From: Motacilla alba alba
Taxonomy: Eukaryota > Chordata > Aves > Passeriformes > Motacillidae
Direction of reading: 5' to 3'
DNA length: 64,000 bases
NCBI RefSeq assembly: GCF_015832195.1
Contig: NC_052046.1
Coordinates: forward strand, 39,832,911-39,896,910
The translations under genes and the position numbers were made by a program. Positions 23,191 to 35,700 of this stretch are shown here, one piece after another. The notes below the pieces were generated by a model that was given only the letters and a program-made list of their open reading frames with translations, did not search any database and had not been told where the DNA came from. Every line of letters begins with the position of its first letter. The first letter of the stretch is position 1.

Positions 23191-26100
23191 ATGAGGTTCC
23201 TGACTGAGAACTACATGAAAGGCAATGTGTCTCTGCTTGAAAGACTCACCAAAAAGGGGAATTCTTATCAAAATTTTCAGGCACTTTTATTGTCTTTTTA
23301 AAAACCTTATAGTTTGCCTGAGAAGAAGGGCTTTTTTCAGTCGGAGTGTATCAGAGTGCTGAGAGTATGCGCAATACCACATCTGACAGCAGCAGAGCTT
23401 GCACAGTATTTATTTATGATGTACTGGCACATCTCCCTGCTGGTTGGGTCAGTGATGTTTCTAGCTTTACATCACAGGCAGGACAGGTAGATTTAGAGTT
23501 TTAGAAAGAGTCTCAATGTGTCTGACCACCAGCTGACAGTGCAGAGAAACAGCTAACCCTGCAGATACGTTTGCTTCAAAACAAAATAAATGAGAGCTGA
23601 AGTCAAATACTTGTAAACAAGAAGGAAGCTGAAAGGGACATTGTGGGAGTGGTTGCATTAAACTTAACATTAATGTAGCTGAAAATACCTTCAGCGTGTT
23701 CTGGAAGACAGTCTGCTTTCCAAGTATTCCTTCTTACATCCTAGCCTAGAGGGTGATTTATCCCAGGAGTGGGGTAGTGGACAAAGCATCTGAATCAATG
23801 TGGATTGAGTTGTCACAGATGTAGAAAAATTGGCAGTGGTCTAAACCAGACTGAAGAGATTGTGTCAGCTTCTGACATCTCTGCAAAAATGTTAGTCTAA
23901 AATTACACAATTTTTTTTCAACAGTCCATGCAGAAAGTGCCAATAAGAATTCCTCTGCAGTTGCAAGTTTTTTTGATGTCATACCTATGCAAGGTTTGTA
24001 GGCTTTTCTGGCAGAATGTGTCTGCTAAGGGGAGGTAAGCCCATTTTGAGAATGGTTTTATATATATCTAAACAGATGAGAATAATGAATTATTGATAAG
24101 TGATGTTCTTTGCTATTTCCTGAGACCCTTTGCACTGGATACAAAGTCAGGTGACTGCTTGGCCTAATAGAAAATAAAATATTTTGAGCCTGTGTTTCAT
24201 CCAGTTGTCAGAAGATGTAGCTGGAATTTACCCTCCTTTAGATCTTCTCACATTAAATAGACTATGAGCTATAAATACCTACTAGCATCCCCATTAGTCA
24301 TTCAGTGCCTATCTATTTCTGATGTGTAACAACCTTTACTTCTCCTGGTTATAGAGTTCCCCAGTAAATTATACTACCTTTGAGAAAACGACAGAGGCTG
24401 ACAAATTACTCCTGTCTTTCTGCTTTGTCTTTTGTTTGAGATTTTCCCCAAACTGAGATGAACCAACTTACTAGGTTGAAGGGCTCTAAAGTATCTTTGT
24501 TGTACATAAGAAATATGAAGTTGCCTTCTTGCAGTAAGGACTCCACTGGAGCACATACTCTCCACCTAAGAGCAAAGCTTGTTCTCTTGGATGGTCCTGT
24601 AAATGTCCTTCATCATGGTCATTTCTAAATTAAGTGAGAAGCTCCTGTCTGACATCCACTGGCTACTGTGGCCAAGATGAAATCTTCACACCTAGTAGAA
24701 ATACATTCCTTTGTCACTTCAGGCTCACATTTCTGAAGAGAAACTGTCAGACAAAATGTAGGTCTGAGAATAACTAAAGGCAGACAGCAATTATGGGAGA
24801 GCTGAAAATAAGATATGTCATGCAACAGCCCTTGCTATCCGAAAGACAATGTCCACTCCTAGTTTATCTCTTTCAAGTAGATTCACACACACATATATTT
24901 TGGCAGATGTGATTGAAGGTCCTGTCATCAGAGGAAAATAATTTGTGGATTTTCTACATTCCCTGAATTTAGTTCTAGTCAAGTATAGTAAAGTTCACAT
25001 GTGTGGGCTGGAATTCATTCTGGAATTATCTTTTCATCATGATGTTTGGGTAGACCAGATCAAGCCTATGTACATGTTCAAAACCAGATTATGACAGAGA
25101 ATAGCAGAAGTATCTCACACTGGAGGCTGCTCTTCATCTATTCTCTGACCTTAAACATAGCCTTTTGTTTTGTTAGCTAAAGGTAGAGCTCAAACTTGTT
25201 AGCTCTTCATAGCAGTAGAGATTTTCATTTTAATTTATTCAGAGCAGGGACCAAGAGGTGCAGATCTGTAAAGTGAAGAGTGGAATTTGAGAACTGGATT
25301 TGCTAAAGTATATAAAATCCCAGTCTCAGGCCAAGTTGAAAGCTTTTTTATCCTTCATGAATGAAGCTCGGGATATGTGTAATTCTTCCCAGAACACTTC
25401 GTTCTATGACACATCTATTTTGTAATTTTCCCCCAATCTTTATTCCAGGACTTCAACTTTAAGATTCTATCACAGTTAACATAATTGCAAAACATCAGAT
25501 GGAAAGTACGTAGCATGTGTTACCAGTATTAAAGGTTTTTTGAAGGGTCTATTCCCCTTAACACAATTTGTTATGCCTTAAACCAAGATGTTTTAACATA
25601 ATTAAAAATTAAACTATAATTAAAGTAAGTTATATTGTTCTGGATAGAAGACTTTGCACTTATTTCTTAATCTTGAGAAATTGTTCTGTCTAATATATTG
25701 AAATAATTTATCAAGGCAGATTATGTTTTATGAAACAAAATTAAAGTTTCTTTTCTTTAAAAATATTTAATTGACAAATTGTCTTTTCTAATGGGATTTC
25801 AGCTTTATTGTTGTTTTTACTAGAGCAACATATTTATATCTAGGGATCAGCTACAGAACTATCTAATTAAGATGCATTTTAAATTCTTTTGTTTATTTTT
25901 CAGGCCCAAAATCAGTTGATGTACATAAACAAAAAGGAAAGTTTAAATCAGAAGTTTAGTTCTTAAATCAGTTAAAGAAAAAAAAACAGAAAAAATCAGA
26001 AGTAATTTTTAAAAAACACAACTAACTCCTCTTTCACTAAAAAACATTGGCCTTTTTTCAGTATACCAAAATTATTGTACTCTGCTTGTCAACATTACAA

Positions 26101-28855
26101 ATATTGCATTTATATCTGAGCATACAGGATTGTCATCCTCATGTCTAAGAAGTCCTCTTGGATTTTCCTCCCCGTTTTCTGCCATTCCCCTCATCTACTC
26201 ACCTCTCTGAGCTACTCTTTAGAGAAGAGAGGGAAGAAAAAGACATGCTGAAATAAAGAAATTAAAGAACAAAAAAAAATTTAAAAACCCAAAAATACAT
26301 GAAAAAACCAAAACAAGAACCGCCCCCCTCCCCCCCCCCCCCAAAATAAAGAAGGAAAGAAAAAAAAAGAGCAAGCCCTTGTGAGCCAGAAGAATGATTA
26401 CATTCCACTTACAGTTTTGGCAGGTGACGTGCTTCATAACAACGGTTAGTTGCATAACCTTTCCTCTGAATAAGCTTAACTGTGTGTAAGATAGATGCAT
26501 ATGAAAGTACTGTGAGGGTTATTATGATTTACTGACATGTACAGAGCACTTTGTGCTAAATAATTAGGTCTATTCTAAAGAAAAAATGAACTAATGTCAA
26601 ATACTTCATACCCATTCTGCACACTGATGTCTCCTTGAAATACTTTGTCTAAACACACATTAAACAGACAGCTGAAGTGCAGATAAGGCATAGGAAAAAT
26701 GAAGATCTTTATAACGTGCGCAAGGACGGTATTTGAATGTGTCTTTGATGGAATTAAGGAGAATAGTAAAAAATCATGTCTGTTGTAAATTGATTCAGTA
26801 GTACTTAGAAAAGATTCTGTGGTTTACAGCTACCAAAAATATCAAGTAGCACTCCAAAAAGAAAAGCATTTGGATATTTTCAGCAGCACAACATTTTCCA
26901 CATGAATAAGACATTTTCTATTGCTTTTGATCTTTGTGCAAAACAAATATCTATACTTCCTTGTGACAAATAGAACAGTTAAAGATAGCATGACATATAT
27001 GACCTTTTTTTCTTACTGCTTTTTTGCTAATGTAAACCTTTAGGCAATCAACACAGGCTCTGCAATCAAGACTGTATAGGTTTTATTCTGTTTTCTAAAT
27101 ATAATCCTTTGTGGCAAGAATCTTAGCCATAAGTTTAAGAATTACAGTAGTCAGGAAAAGTTGTTTTTTCAACCAAAGATTCATATACTTTTATTGTATC
27201 TCTTCATAGGTGTTTGAGAAAAGCATCTCCAAGGGAGCTCCCTTACAACCCATGTCAACCCCTAAAGGTAATCGACATTATCCAGCAAGAGTGCTGCATG
27301 TGACATTTCACAGAGACATGGGTGTTGTCTGTCTTATTTTACAGAAATTCATAGTACAAAAGAGAAAGAACAATAAAATTGTAAAAAAATTAAAAGCATT
27401 GCTTCTCTTTTTCTTACCTTTCCACTGACTGCCTGTACTTTACATATTCCAGAACACTCCCTAAAAAAGTTCAAATTAATAGTGCAAAAAAGAGGAACCC
27501 AAGCATCTTGTATCTTTCATTGGTACTGTTTGCCTTCAGCCTCCCTCAATTCCAGACTGTCTTAAGATGATTTCCTAATATTTATCTTCCCATTCCTTTT
27601 TAAAAAGTATCTTCATATGATTCAAAGAAAAGAGGAGAAAAAAAAATTGTATCAAGAGAAAAAAAAATTACATCTATCTAGACAAAAAGTCTTTACTCTG
27701 GTTTCTTCCAGTTTTGGGATCAGAGGGCTCCCATTCAGCCCCAGGAAAGGAAAGAAGTAGGAAAGGATGGCCAGATTTTCCACATACTGATTTAACTGCT
27801 TATTACAAGTACTAGCTCATGTTTTGTGACATAATATTACATTCCTATGACAAAATTCTGTATTCGTACTGTCTTATATTAACTATAGTACTAAAATAAC
27901 ACACACAAAGATGATGATATTAATTATAAAAATAACTACAATAATACAATTCTATCATTAATAGCTACATAAGGAAGTTATTTTCCCCAAGTATTGTGAG
28001 AAATCTTCCTAAGAATTATGTTGCCTTTTGAAATATAGCTGTAAAAAGAGCTGTGTGATGGCATTTAAGGAAAAGGTCAACAAAAATAGAGTTTTCTTTG
28101 TGATCTTTAAGTTACTGCTATGCTAAAGTTATGTCTCTTCAGGAAAACTGATTACAGCTCCTTTAATAAAGGAAAAGGAAAATCCTCTTTCTGTGATAGC
28201 TAGAAGGTGGGTTCAGAGCACCAACTCTTTGGTTTATCCATTGAGGACCAGTAGTTTTGTATGTAGTTAGAATTAAAAATGTAGTTAGAATTTAAAAAGA
28301 CTATAATCCTGTGAGGATAGTGAGATAACACATTGGAGATAAAAACATGTGAGCATTTCTCCATTTGCAAAAGAATTATTCCTAATATACAGCAAATTCC
28401 CTGAACTCTGGGGATACTTCCATTTGCTTTAATCTGGTTTGGTTCTTTGAAACAGTTTTGAGATGAATTTGAACTATTCTGAATAAAACAGTAAAGGAGA
28501 AAATATTTTTCATCATAGAAGTGGGAATTTTTTGCCATTTGTTTCATAAAGTTACTGTACCAGGTCTTTCTTTTCTGAGTAATTTCATGGCTTTCTGTAC
28601 CTCATCAGGACAAATAAAAAGAATGTACATTTGTTTTAATTACATTCAGATTAGAGTTCAGTGAAATAGAAAGAAAATGGGAAAAAAGAGTGGGATATGA
28701 AAATCCTGAACAATTGCATTTTAACTGTGGAATAAATTGAGCAGCAATGTAAGCAAAGTAAGCTACTCAGTAAAAAGCTTCAAATCATGAATATTTTAAA
28801 TCAAGGTGATATATTAAAAAAAAAAAAAGAAAAAAGCAGAAAATGGAAAGATGAA
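23191..28855. other. AT-rich single-copy sequence
   Basis: About 5.7 kb with no recognised gene or transposon. It includes a poly(C) tract at 26330-26342, a 14-bp palindrome AAGGGAGCTCCCTT near 27231-27244, and an A-rich stretch just before the LTR at 28856. Open frames up to 115 codons (28200-28547, minus) have no domain signature. Confidence 0.5.
26323..26342. repeat. C-rich run C6-T-C13
   Basis: CCCCCC, one T, then C13, flanked by A-rich sequence. It is a homopolymer prone to sequencing error and could form G-rich structure on the minus strand. Confidence 0.85.
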
Positions 28856-29765
28856 TGTCTTGGTTTGAAAGACAGGTGTCTGCTAAGGCAGGCAGGAGCC
28901 TCCCTTGGCATGAAAAATGTAAACCCCTTCCCTCTGAATTATTATAATTTTGAAATTAAGGGGCTCTCAGGCAAAAGCAGACAAGAATAGAAATAACAGT
29001 TCTTTACTAGTGTGTGTATAATAAAGCAAACAAACATCACCAACTTTGGCGCCGGCACCAAACAGAACCAGGAACTCGCTCCCAGCCTTCCCGGCCGCGG
29101 CGCTCTCCCCTCTGCTGCAGTTCCGGGCGCGGCCGGCAGGGGCGCTGCTGCTCGCGGCGGGCGGGGCAGGTGCGGTGACTCCCCGCGCCTGCAGGGGACG
29201 CTGTGGCGCGGGCCCGGGCAGCACGCGGCAATGGCGGCTGGGCCCAGACGGGGAGGGACGGAGGAGAGGGTTTGCTCCGCAAACCCCATGGCAGCCGATC
29301 CCAGTGCCTCAGCAGGACTCTCAGGAACACCAGGCTGGGATGGCAGGACGTCTCGGTGGGCAAGGGGTGCAGTAAAAGCTCTGAGCAGTGCCAAAGAAGC
29401 GGCGGGGATGGGGCAGCGGCAGCCCGGCTCCCAGCAGGGCAGGGAGAGGCGAGCTCAGGATCCCGGGCACCCGAGCAGATGGGGACAGGTCCCTCTTTTA
29501 GTGAGGTCGGTGTTAATGAGGTCCCAGTCCAGTGGCTGCTCTCACGAGCAGAGGCTCACCCCACAGCAGAGGAAGCAGCTCTGGGCTGGGCTCCAGTGGC
29601 AGAAGCGAATTCCCTTCCCCAAGCAGCAGCTCCGACCATCCTCTTCTGAAGCCAAGAGAGAGGGAGAAAGCCAGCAGCTGTCCCACCCCGTCCTTTATCT
29701 GCCCAATTCCCACGGTATCTCTGCCCCTCGGAGAGAAGCTTCCCAACATCACAGAAATGCAACCA
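28856..29765 (-). mobile_element. Mosaic LTR: shared R/U5 with a CpG-rich U3
   Basis: The plus-strand start TGTCTTGGTTTGAAAGACAG, followed by GGCAGGAGCCTCCCTTGGCA, AAAAATGTAAACCCC, AAGGGGCTCTCAGGCAAA and AACAGTTCTTTACTAG, is the antisense of the 3' part of the LTR at 38218-38846. Past about 29005 the two do not match. This copy switches to very GC- and CpG-rich sequence (TTTGGCGCCGGCACC, GGCCGCGGCG and so on) that continues to about 29765. The GC-rich part may be the U3 of a related family, a recombinant LTR, or host DNA beside a truncated LTR. The right end is not defined by any visible duplication. Confidence 0.6.
29041..29480. promoter_or_regulatory. CpG island
   Basis: CpG steps are dense here (GGCGCCGG, CCGGCCGCGGCGC, CGGGCGCGGCCGG, CTCGCGGCGGGCGGGG) while the surroundings are AT-rich and CpG-poor. 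An E2F-like TTTGGCGC sits at 29044-29051. This is the only strong CpG island in the window. If it is LTR U3, it would drive transcription toward lower coordinates. Open frames of up to 257 codons cross it on both strands, as GC-rich DNA allows by chance. Confidence 0.6.
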
Positions 29766-30401
29766 GGTACCCTCCTTCCCCCTGAGCTTGGCTTCTTCTG
29801 TTTTTCTTAAGTACGCAGTTGTTAGTGTTTCCTACAGCCTATGGGGAAAAAATTCCCTAAGTAAAAGAGAACAAAAGGAAAGAAACCTAAACCCCAACAA
29901 TGATTTTCATTGGAAAGTCTATTTTTAAAGTAAGAAGGAAGGTCTGACCCTCAGTTTGATTTTTCTTTTTTTGTTTTTTGTTTTTTTGTTTTAATAGTTT
30001 TGTAAGTTATACTTACTGCAACCAACTGCCGTGTGCATCTAGGATAGAAATAAATGAATTTATTTATAGAATAAATGAATTTATAGAGTATTTGAATCCA
30101 TATACTCTATATGGATTTTGGTTTTTTTCATTGTTTTAGGGTTTAAGGGGTGGTGTTCATTTTGCCTTGTTTATTTGCCTGGTTTTTTTGGGTATTTTTT
30201 CCACTTAAATATTGAAATGTAACACCAAGGCCCCAGCACATGTTGCTTTAAGAAAGCAATATCAATTTCTCTAAATTCCTGGATAGAAACAGCACCAGAG
30301 TGATCATAGCTCTAATTCTGGTATACTCTTTTTTTTTTTTTTGTCTGTGATTATATTATCACAGTAGTGATAATATAGAGTAAAAATTTTGCACAGTATC
30401 A
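29766..30401. other. Short AT-rich spacer with two hairpins
   Basis: No gene seen. It holds T-rich runs, a 10-bp perfect hairpin at 30095-30117 (AATCCATATA / TATATGGATT), and an 11-bp perfect hairpin at 30352-30377 (TATATTATCAC / GTGATAATATA). It ends at a CR1 3' terminus. Confidence 0.55.
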
Positions 30402-31320
30402 TCATAGAATGGCATGAGTTGGAAAAGAGCTTAAAGATAATCTAGTCTGAAAATCCCTGCAATTACCCCATCCAGTCTGGGCTTGAACACTTCCAGGAAT
30501 GGGGCCCACACAGCTTCTCTGAGCAATGGGTTCCAGTGCCTCTCCACCCTCACCACAATAAATTTCTTCCTAACATCTAGTCTAAACCTGTCTTCTTATA
30601 GTTTAAAATTGTTTCCCCTGGTCCTATCACTATCTACTGATGTAAAAAGTCACTCTCCATATTTTTAATGCCCCCCGCCCTTTAAATACTGACAGGCCAC
30701 AGTGATGTGTCCCTGGACCTTCTCCAGGCAGAACAACCAAACTTTCTCAGCGTGTCTTCATAGGAGAGGTTCTCCATCCTTCTGGTCATCTTTGTGGCCC
30801 TCCTCTGGATCCTCTTGGACAAGTCTGTGTCCTTCCCATGTGGGGACCCCAGAGCTGGATGCAGGGTTCCAGGTGGGTTCTCACCAGAGCAGAGCACAGG
30901 GACCGAATCCCCTCCCTCCCCTGCTGGCAACACTGCTTTGGATGCAGCCCAGGATATAATTGGCTTTCTGGGCTGGGAGGACACAATGTTGACTCATGTC
31001 CAGCTTTTCATTTCTGAGAACCCTCAAGTCCTTTGCAGCAAGGCTGCTCTCAGGGACTTTTCCCAGTCTTGCACTCATATTTGGCATTTTTCCAACCTAG
31101 GATGAGCAGCTTGTACCTGGCATTGTTGTAGTTCATGATGTTCTTGTTGACCCACTTTTCAAGGTTGTCCTTGATGTCATCCCTTCCTTTTCTTGTATTA
31201 ACTGCACCACTCAGGTTCATGTCCTTTGCAAATTTGCTGAGGGTGGACTCAATCTCTCTATGTTATTCATAAAGATATTAAAGAGCATCATTTCAAGACA
31301 CAGCCCATCATCACTACTTT
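30402..31320 (-). mobile_element. CR1 LINE 3' portion
   Basis: The plus strand starts at the CR1 terminus in antisense, TCATAGAATGGCATGAGTTGG, then GAACACTTCCAGGAATGG, GTTCCAGTGCCTCTCCACC, TTTCTTCCTAACATC, CTCCTCTGGATCCTC and TTTGCAAATTTGCTGAGG. The element is 3'-complete and 5'-truncated near 31320, before the reverse transcriptase core. Open frames inside are shadows. Confidence 0.9.
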
Positions 31321-31454
31321 CCATTTCGCAATTCCTATTCTTAAAATTTAACTGTGCTTAAATTTAACAGTGCTTCTGCTGCATTCACTTATTTGTGCTC
31401 CTTAAGCAGCTCTAATATGTAGGTTCTAGCTCAGGGAACAGGTAAAATTCATAC

Positions 31455-32745
31455 AATTATAGAATCACATAACAGGCCAAATTGGAAGAGATGTCAAAAG
31501 ATCATCTGATTGTGGCAAAGAAAAAATGGATAACTTTTTCTAGTCACTTTCCATTTGCATCTTGCAAACCTCCAGTAGTAGGAATCTGCCACATGCCTTG
31601 GAAGGTTCTTTCAGTGAATGATTGTTCTTACTGTAAAAAATTTCTTTTTTATGATGAGTTGAAGCATCTCCTGGGACAAGCCATGTTGCGTCTTGTCTTC
31701 TCTACATCGTTCCTTGTGAAGAGGGAGCCTTTGATGTCTTTATAGCTGCCTCCTATATCTGGATTACTATGCTGAGCTTCTGCTGGGTCTACTAGGCTCT
31801 AGGGAGAAGAGATCAACCTCCTTCAGTCTTTCCTTATAGAATATATTTTATAGACTTTTGATTATCTTTATGGGCCCCCCTTGGACCCACAGTCTGTCCA
31901 TGTCTTCCCTGAATTATGAGAACCATAACTGGAGACAGTGCTCCAGATGCAGCCTGACAAGCACTGAGGGGAGCGAGGTGAACGTGTTTCTATTTCTGCT
32001 CATAATGTTCCTCTGGATGCAGACCGGTATCTGACTAGCCTTTGTTGTTGCAGTGGCATGCTGCTGACTAATATTCAGCTGTGTTTTCATCAGGATGCCC
32101 ATGTCCTGCTCAGGAATACTTCTTTCCAGCCACACAGCTCCTGCTTTGTACTGGGCTCTTTATCTTCTTGTTCCCAGCCTCAAGATTCTTCATTTGTCTT
32201 TGCCAAGCTTCATACAGTTTTCGTTAGCCCCCTCTTCCAACTTATCCAGGTCTATCTGTAAGATAATTCATCCTTCAGATATGTCTACCCCATCAGTCAC
32301 TTTAGTGTCATCAGTAAACTTGCTGAAGATTCTTTTATTTCCATCATCCAGATCATGTATGAATTTACCCCCCATCTCCTAGGCCAAACATCTGACCTGT
32401 AATTTGTCTAGTGAAGACTGTGGGAAAGTGCATAGAACACTTTGCTGGGGTCCAGATAAACCGCATCCAATAGTGTCCCCGAGTCCATGCAGACATTATT
32501 TTGTTGTAGAAGGTGATCTACAACGCCTATATGTAAATACATGCTGGTGTTTCTCCATCAAGGCCTTTGGTTTTGTTTAAAATAGTTTTTAGAAGGACAC
32601 ATTTCATTACTTTCCCAGGAACTGCCATAAAACCAATGAGTCTGTAATTTTCTGAGTTCCCTTTTTTGTGCTTCTTGGAGATTGATGTGACATTTGTTCT
32701 CTGGTCATCAGGAAATTGAGTTATCAACATTATTAATAACTAATC
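31455..32745 (-). mobile_element. Older, diverged CR1 LINE
   Basis: A second minus-strand CR1 begins with a degenerate tail (ATTATAGAATCACATAACAG). It contains CAGTGCTCCAGATGCAGCC, TTCATCAGGATGCCCATG, TCCAGGTCTATCTGTAAG, CATCAGTAAACTTGCTG and antisense reverse transcriptase up to about 32740. It is far more diverged than its neighbour, implying an earlier insertion or an older subfamily. Confidence 0.8.
32527..32730 (-). pseudogene. CR1 reverse transcriptase N-terminal fragment
   Basis: A 67-codon frame includes ISKKHKKGNSENYRLIGF followed by VPGKVMKCVL, matching the CR1 reverse transcriptase block in which NYRPVSLT...VPGKVMEQ is usual. No catalytic box is included. It is the 5' end of what survives of the CR1 at 31455-32745. 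Confidence 0.75.
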
Positions 32746-35700
32746 TTAGGACTATCCTAGATTTCCATAGTGTATAAATCAGACTCATTTGTGTATCAAC
32801 ATCCTTCCTTAAGTTGTGAGACTTGATACACAGTTGGGCAAGGATGAAAACTATTATTTAGACAGCGCAGCCCACAGGTGAGTAAGTAAAGTGACTTCAG
32901 TTCATTTTCTGTCTGACTGTTATTGAAACAGTATAAAATGAATAAGCAAATTAAAGCTAAGTTTTGACAGGTAGTTTTTTCCAAACTACTAAGGCAGTGA
33001 GAAATATGAATTCTGAAAAAAAAATTAAAAAATAAAAATAAAAAATTGGCCTAGATTTAGGAATTTAGGAAGTTGAAAACACAGAGAAGAACTGAAAGAA
33101 CTGGGATTAGGAGGGAGGTGTGGAAAGACGGTAATTTGGTTCTCATTGAAGACACAGAAGGAAAGACACTAGGAAGAATGCTGCATTTAGTAAACTGAAG
33201 AAGTTTAACATTTAGGAGTGGAATAAGATGATGTCATCTGAAAAAATGTTGCCAGATGAATACATTCCCCAGTGCAAGGGACTTAGGTAAACATATATCA
33301 TAAGAGAGTAGGAGTGACAAAAGGTCCAGTAAATGAACAGGTTTTTGGATTTTACTGTTTCTTTCCATGCTGAAGTAACCAAAGGAGTGCCCAGAACTAA
33401 CAGGGAAATCACATAAATAACATAATTCATTTTGAATAGAAATATTAGTAGATTGGTCTTGAAAAATTTCATAGCTGAATTATATTGATAATGATTTTTC
33501 TGCTTCTGGTTGCAAACAAGGAGTTACACTTGATTGCCATATATGAAAGAAGATTGGAGTAGCATTAATCTGACCTGTGACATATTTTAGAGGCTATTTT
33601 TTGTCTTGACTTTATTGAACCTACCTCACATGTGCTTCTTCCTGGTAGAAACTAATAACAGTGAGAAAATATCAATACTGACTGTTGCCATTCCGGACCT
33701 TATAGTGTAACTAAACATCCACTTAAATGCAGTTAGATGGAGTCCTTTTGAATCACCTCAGAAGAAAATACTAAGAGCTTGCCCTCACCTTGCCAGTGAC
33801 AATTTTCCCAGTCTTTTTCTCATAAGTGCTTCAATTTTGACAAGATATGTATACCATCTCTGCAAAATGTATCAATGGATTTAAATTTGCTATGGCTTAA
33901 ACCTTCTTTAAAAAAATCCACCTGTCTGTTTCTTAAAAGGCAAGCTGACAGACAAATACTGACTGCAACCTGATAAAAAACCTGCACATTTTGCTGATAT
34001 TGAAAAAATTAACTGTATCCAATGATCTTCAGCGTTAAACCCGCATTGACTTCATGTGTTTCAATTCAGCTTCTGTCAGTATACTTGAAGCAAAAATCCA
34101 TTGTTAAGTCTGCAAAAATAGCAATATTTTTAGTGTTTTATTTAAATGACTGCATAGTATAAAACCTCTAATTCTTAGTACAGAGCCTGTTTTCTGTCAC
34201 TGGCCACTGGACAAATGTAGACAAATCTCTAATCTCTCCATTGTTAGTTTCACTTGAGCCATACAATACTATGATGGTACTAGTTTCTTTTGCAAATATG
34301 AAGAACTTTATTCAGAAACACATAATATAAAAGTTGAATATGTACCACATGCACAAAATCTGCTACAGTAACCCTGTCCGATAACAACTTCTCATAATTC
34401 CCTGTTCTCCCCATTTTCAAGTCTTTCTTTTTACTGTTAGTAAAAGTTACCTGCATGGTGATCTAAATTCTCTGGGGAAGCATGCATCATGGTCCTCTCT
34501 GTAAAACTGGACATTTTGCAGTAAGTCATTGAAAATACAAAAGCAACATGTCCATTTCTCCTACCTTCAAGTTCTGTGAATTCTGTTCCAGAATTATTAG
34601 CCGTAGTATGGTGGTTAAGATTACCTAAACCAGGGAATCCTGAGCCTTGAGTGACAACATAATGATTCCAAAAGAGCAGCAAATTATTATATGAGAAAAT
34701 ATAAAAACACAGTCTGATTGGCTCCTCTCCATATTAATGTTATTAATTACAACACACAAAAACATTAGATAAACCCCTATATATTGTTATAGATTGTTTT
34801 ATAATGAGCATGTATTGGCTGCTGTGCTTCAGAGTATCTGTTTCTCATGAAAAGAAAGAATGTGTTTAATTGATGTCTGCTGAAGATGATCCAGTTAGGG
34901 AAAAAAATAACCAGTTCTATTGTGGTGCAAGTATAAGTACATAATGCTTTATGAATGAAAGAGGTGTTGAGCATGCAAGAGAACGAACTGGGAATGCTGT
35001 GTTTGCTGTTACCTTGATGATAAACTTGCATCTTCCTGATTTCTCCTTGAATAACAAGGGTGAAAAGAGAGTAAGAAAAGAAAACAGCAAGGTAAAAGTG
35101 TATTAAAATTTTGTTGATCGAGATTTAAATACTAATGACTCCATTTTTTTTTCTGCACCTTATGTTTCTGTAGCAATTTTAGGAGTAGTAGTAATGTTGT
35201 TCTTTCTCACAGTGTTTCCCAAAGTTTGGGAAAGCCAAAAGGCATAGAGATTACAAACTGGACTTGCGGATACTTTTCTGCTCCTAAAGACAGAAAGAGA
35301 CACTTCGGGTGGGTTTTCTGAACTTGTAACAATGGCTTGTGTCAGCTGTGTAATGGTGTGTGATAAAAGTTCTTACAACTACTGTAACATGCAGCTGCCT
35401 TGCTAGACATGCTAGGAATTATTCCAAGGTTTAAAAATTAATTTATTGGAAAATATGGAAGAAAAATTATTAAATTAATGGGAGTTATTTTGAAACTGAA
35501 AAACAAGCAAGGCCCAATACCCCCTACCAGTATATTGTACCCCCAAGAGATATGGACTGGACAGAGCTCACTCCTGTATCAGACAATGTTGTTTAGTAGG
35601 AGGTGAAGATCAGCTCTGCTCCTGCTGTGATGCACCTGTGACTTTGCACAGCAAATCTGCTGTGCCAAGTTGAAAACAAAGCCCTGAGAGGCACAGGTAT

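Noticed and set aside
22559..23222. GAAAGG at 22559-22564 and 23217-23222 as the target duplication of the 22565 LTR
   Set aside because: The right copy is preceded by CTACAT, so the LTR would end one base past CA, and the family match fades before it. It may be coincidence.
29012..29785. 257-codon plus-strand frame, the longest in the window
   Set aside because: It lies in a CpG-rich LTR-like block where long frames occur by chance on several strands. The product is low-complexity Gly/Ala/Arg/Pro/Ser with no domain, and it starts inside the antisense R/U5.
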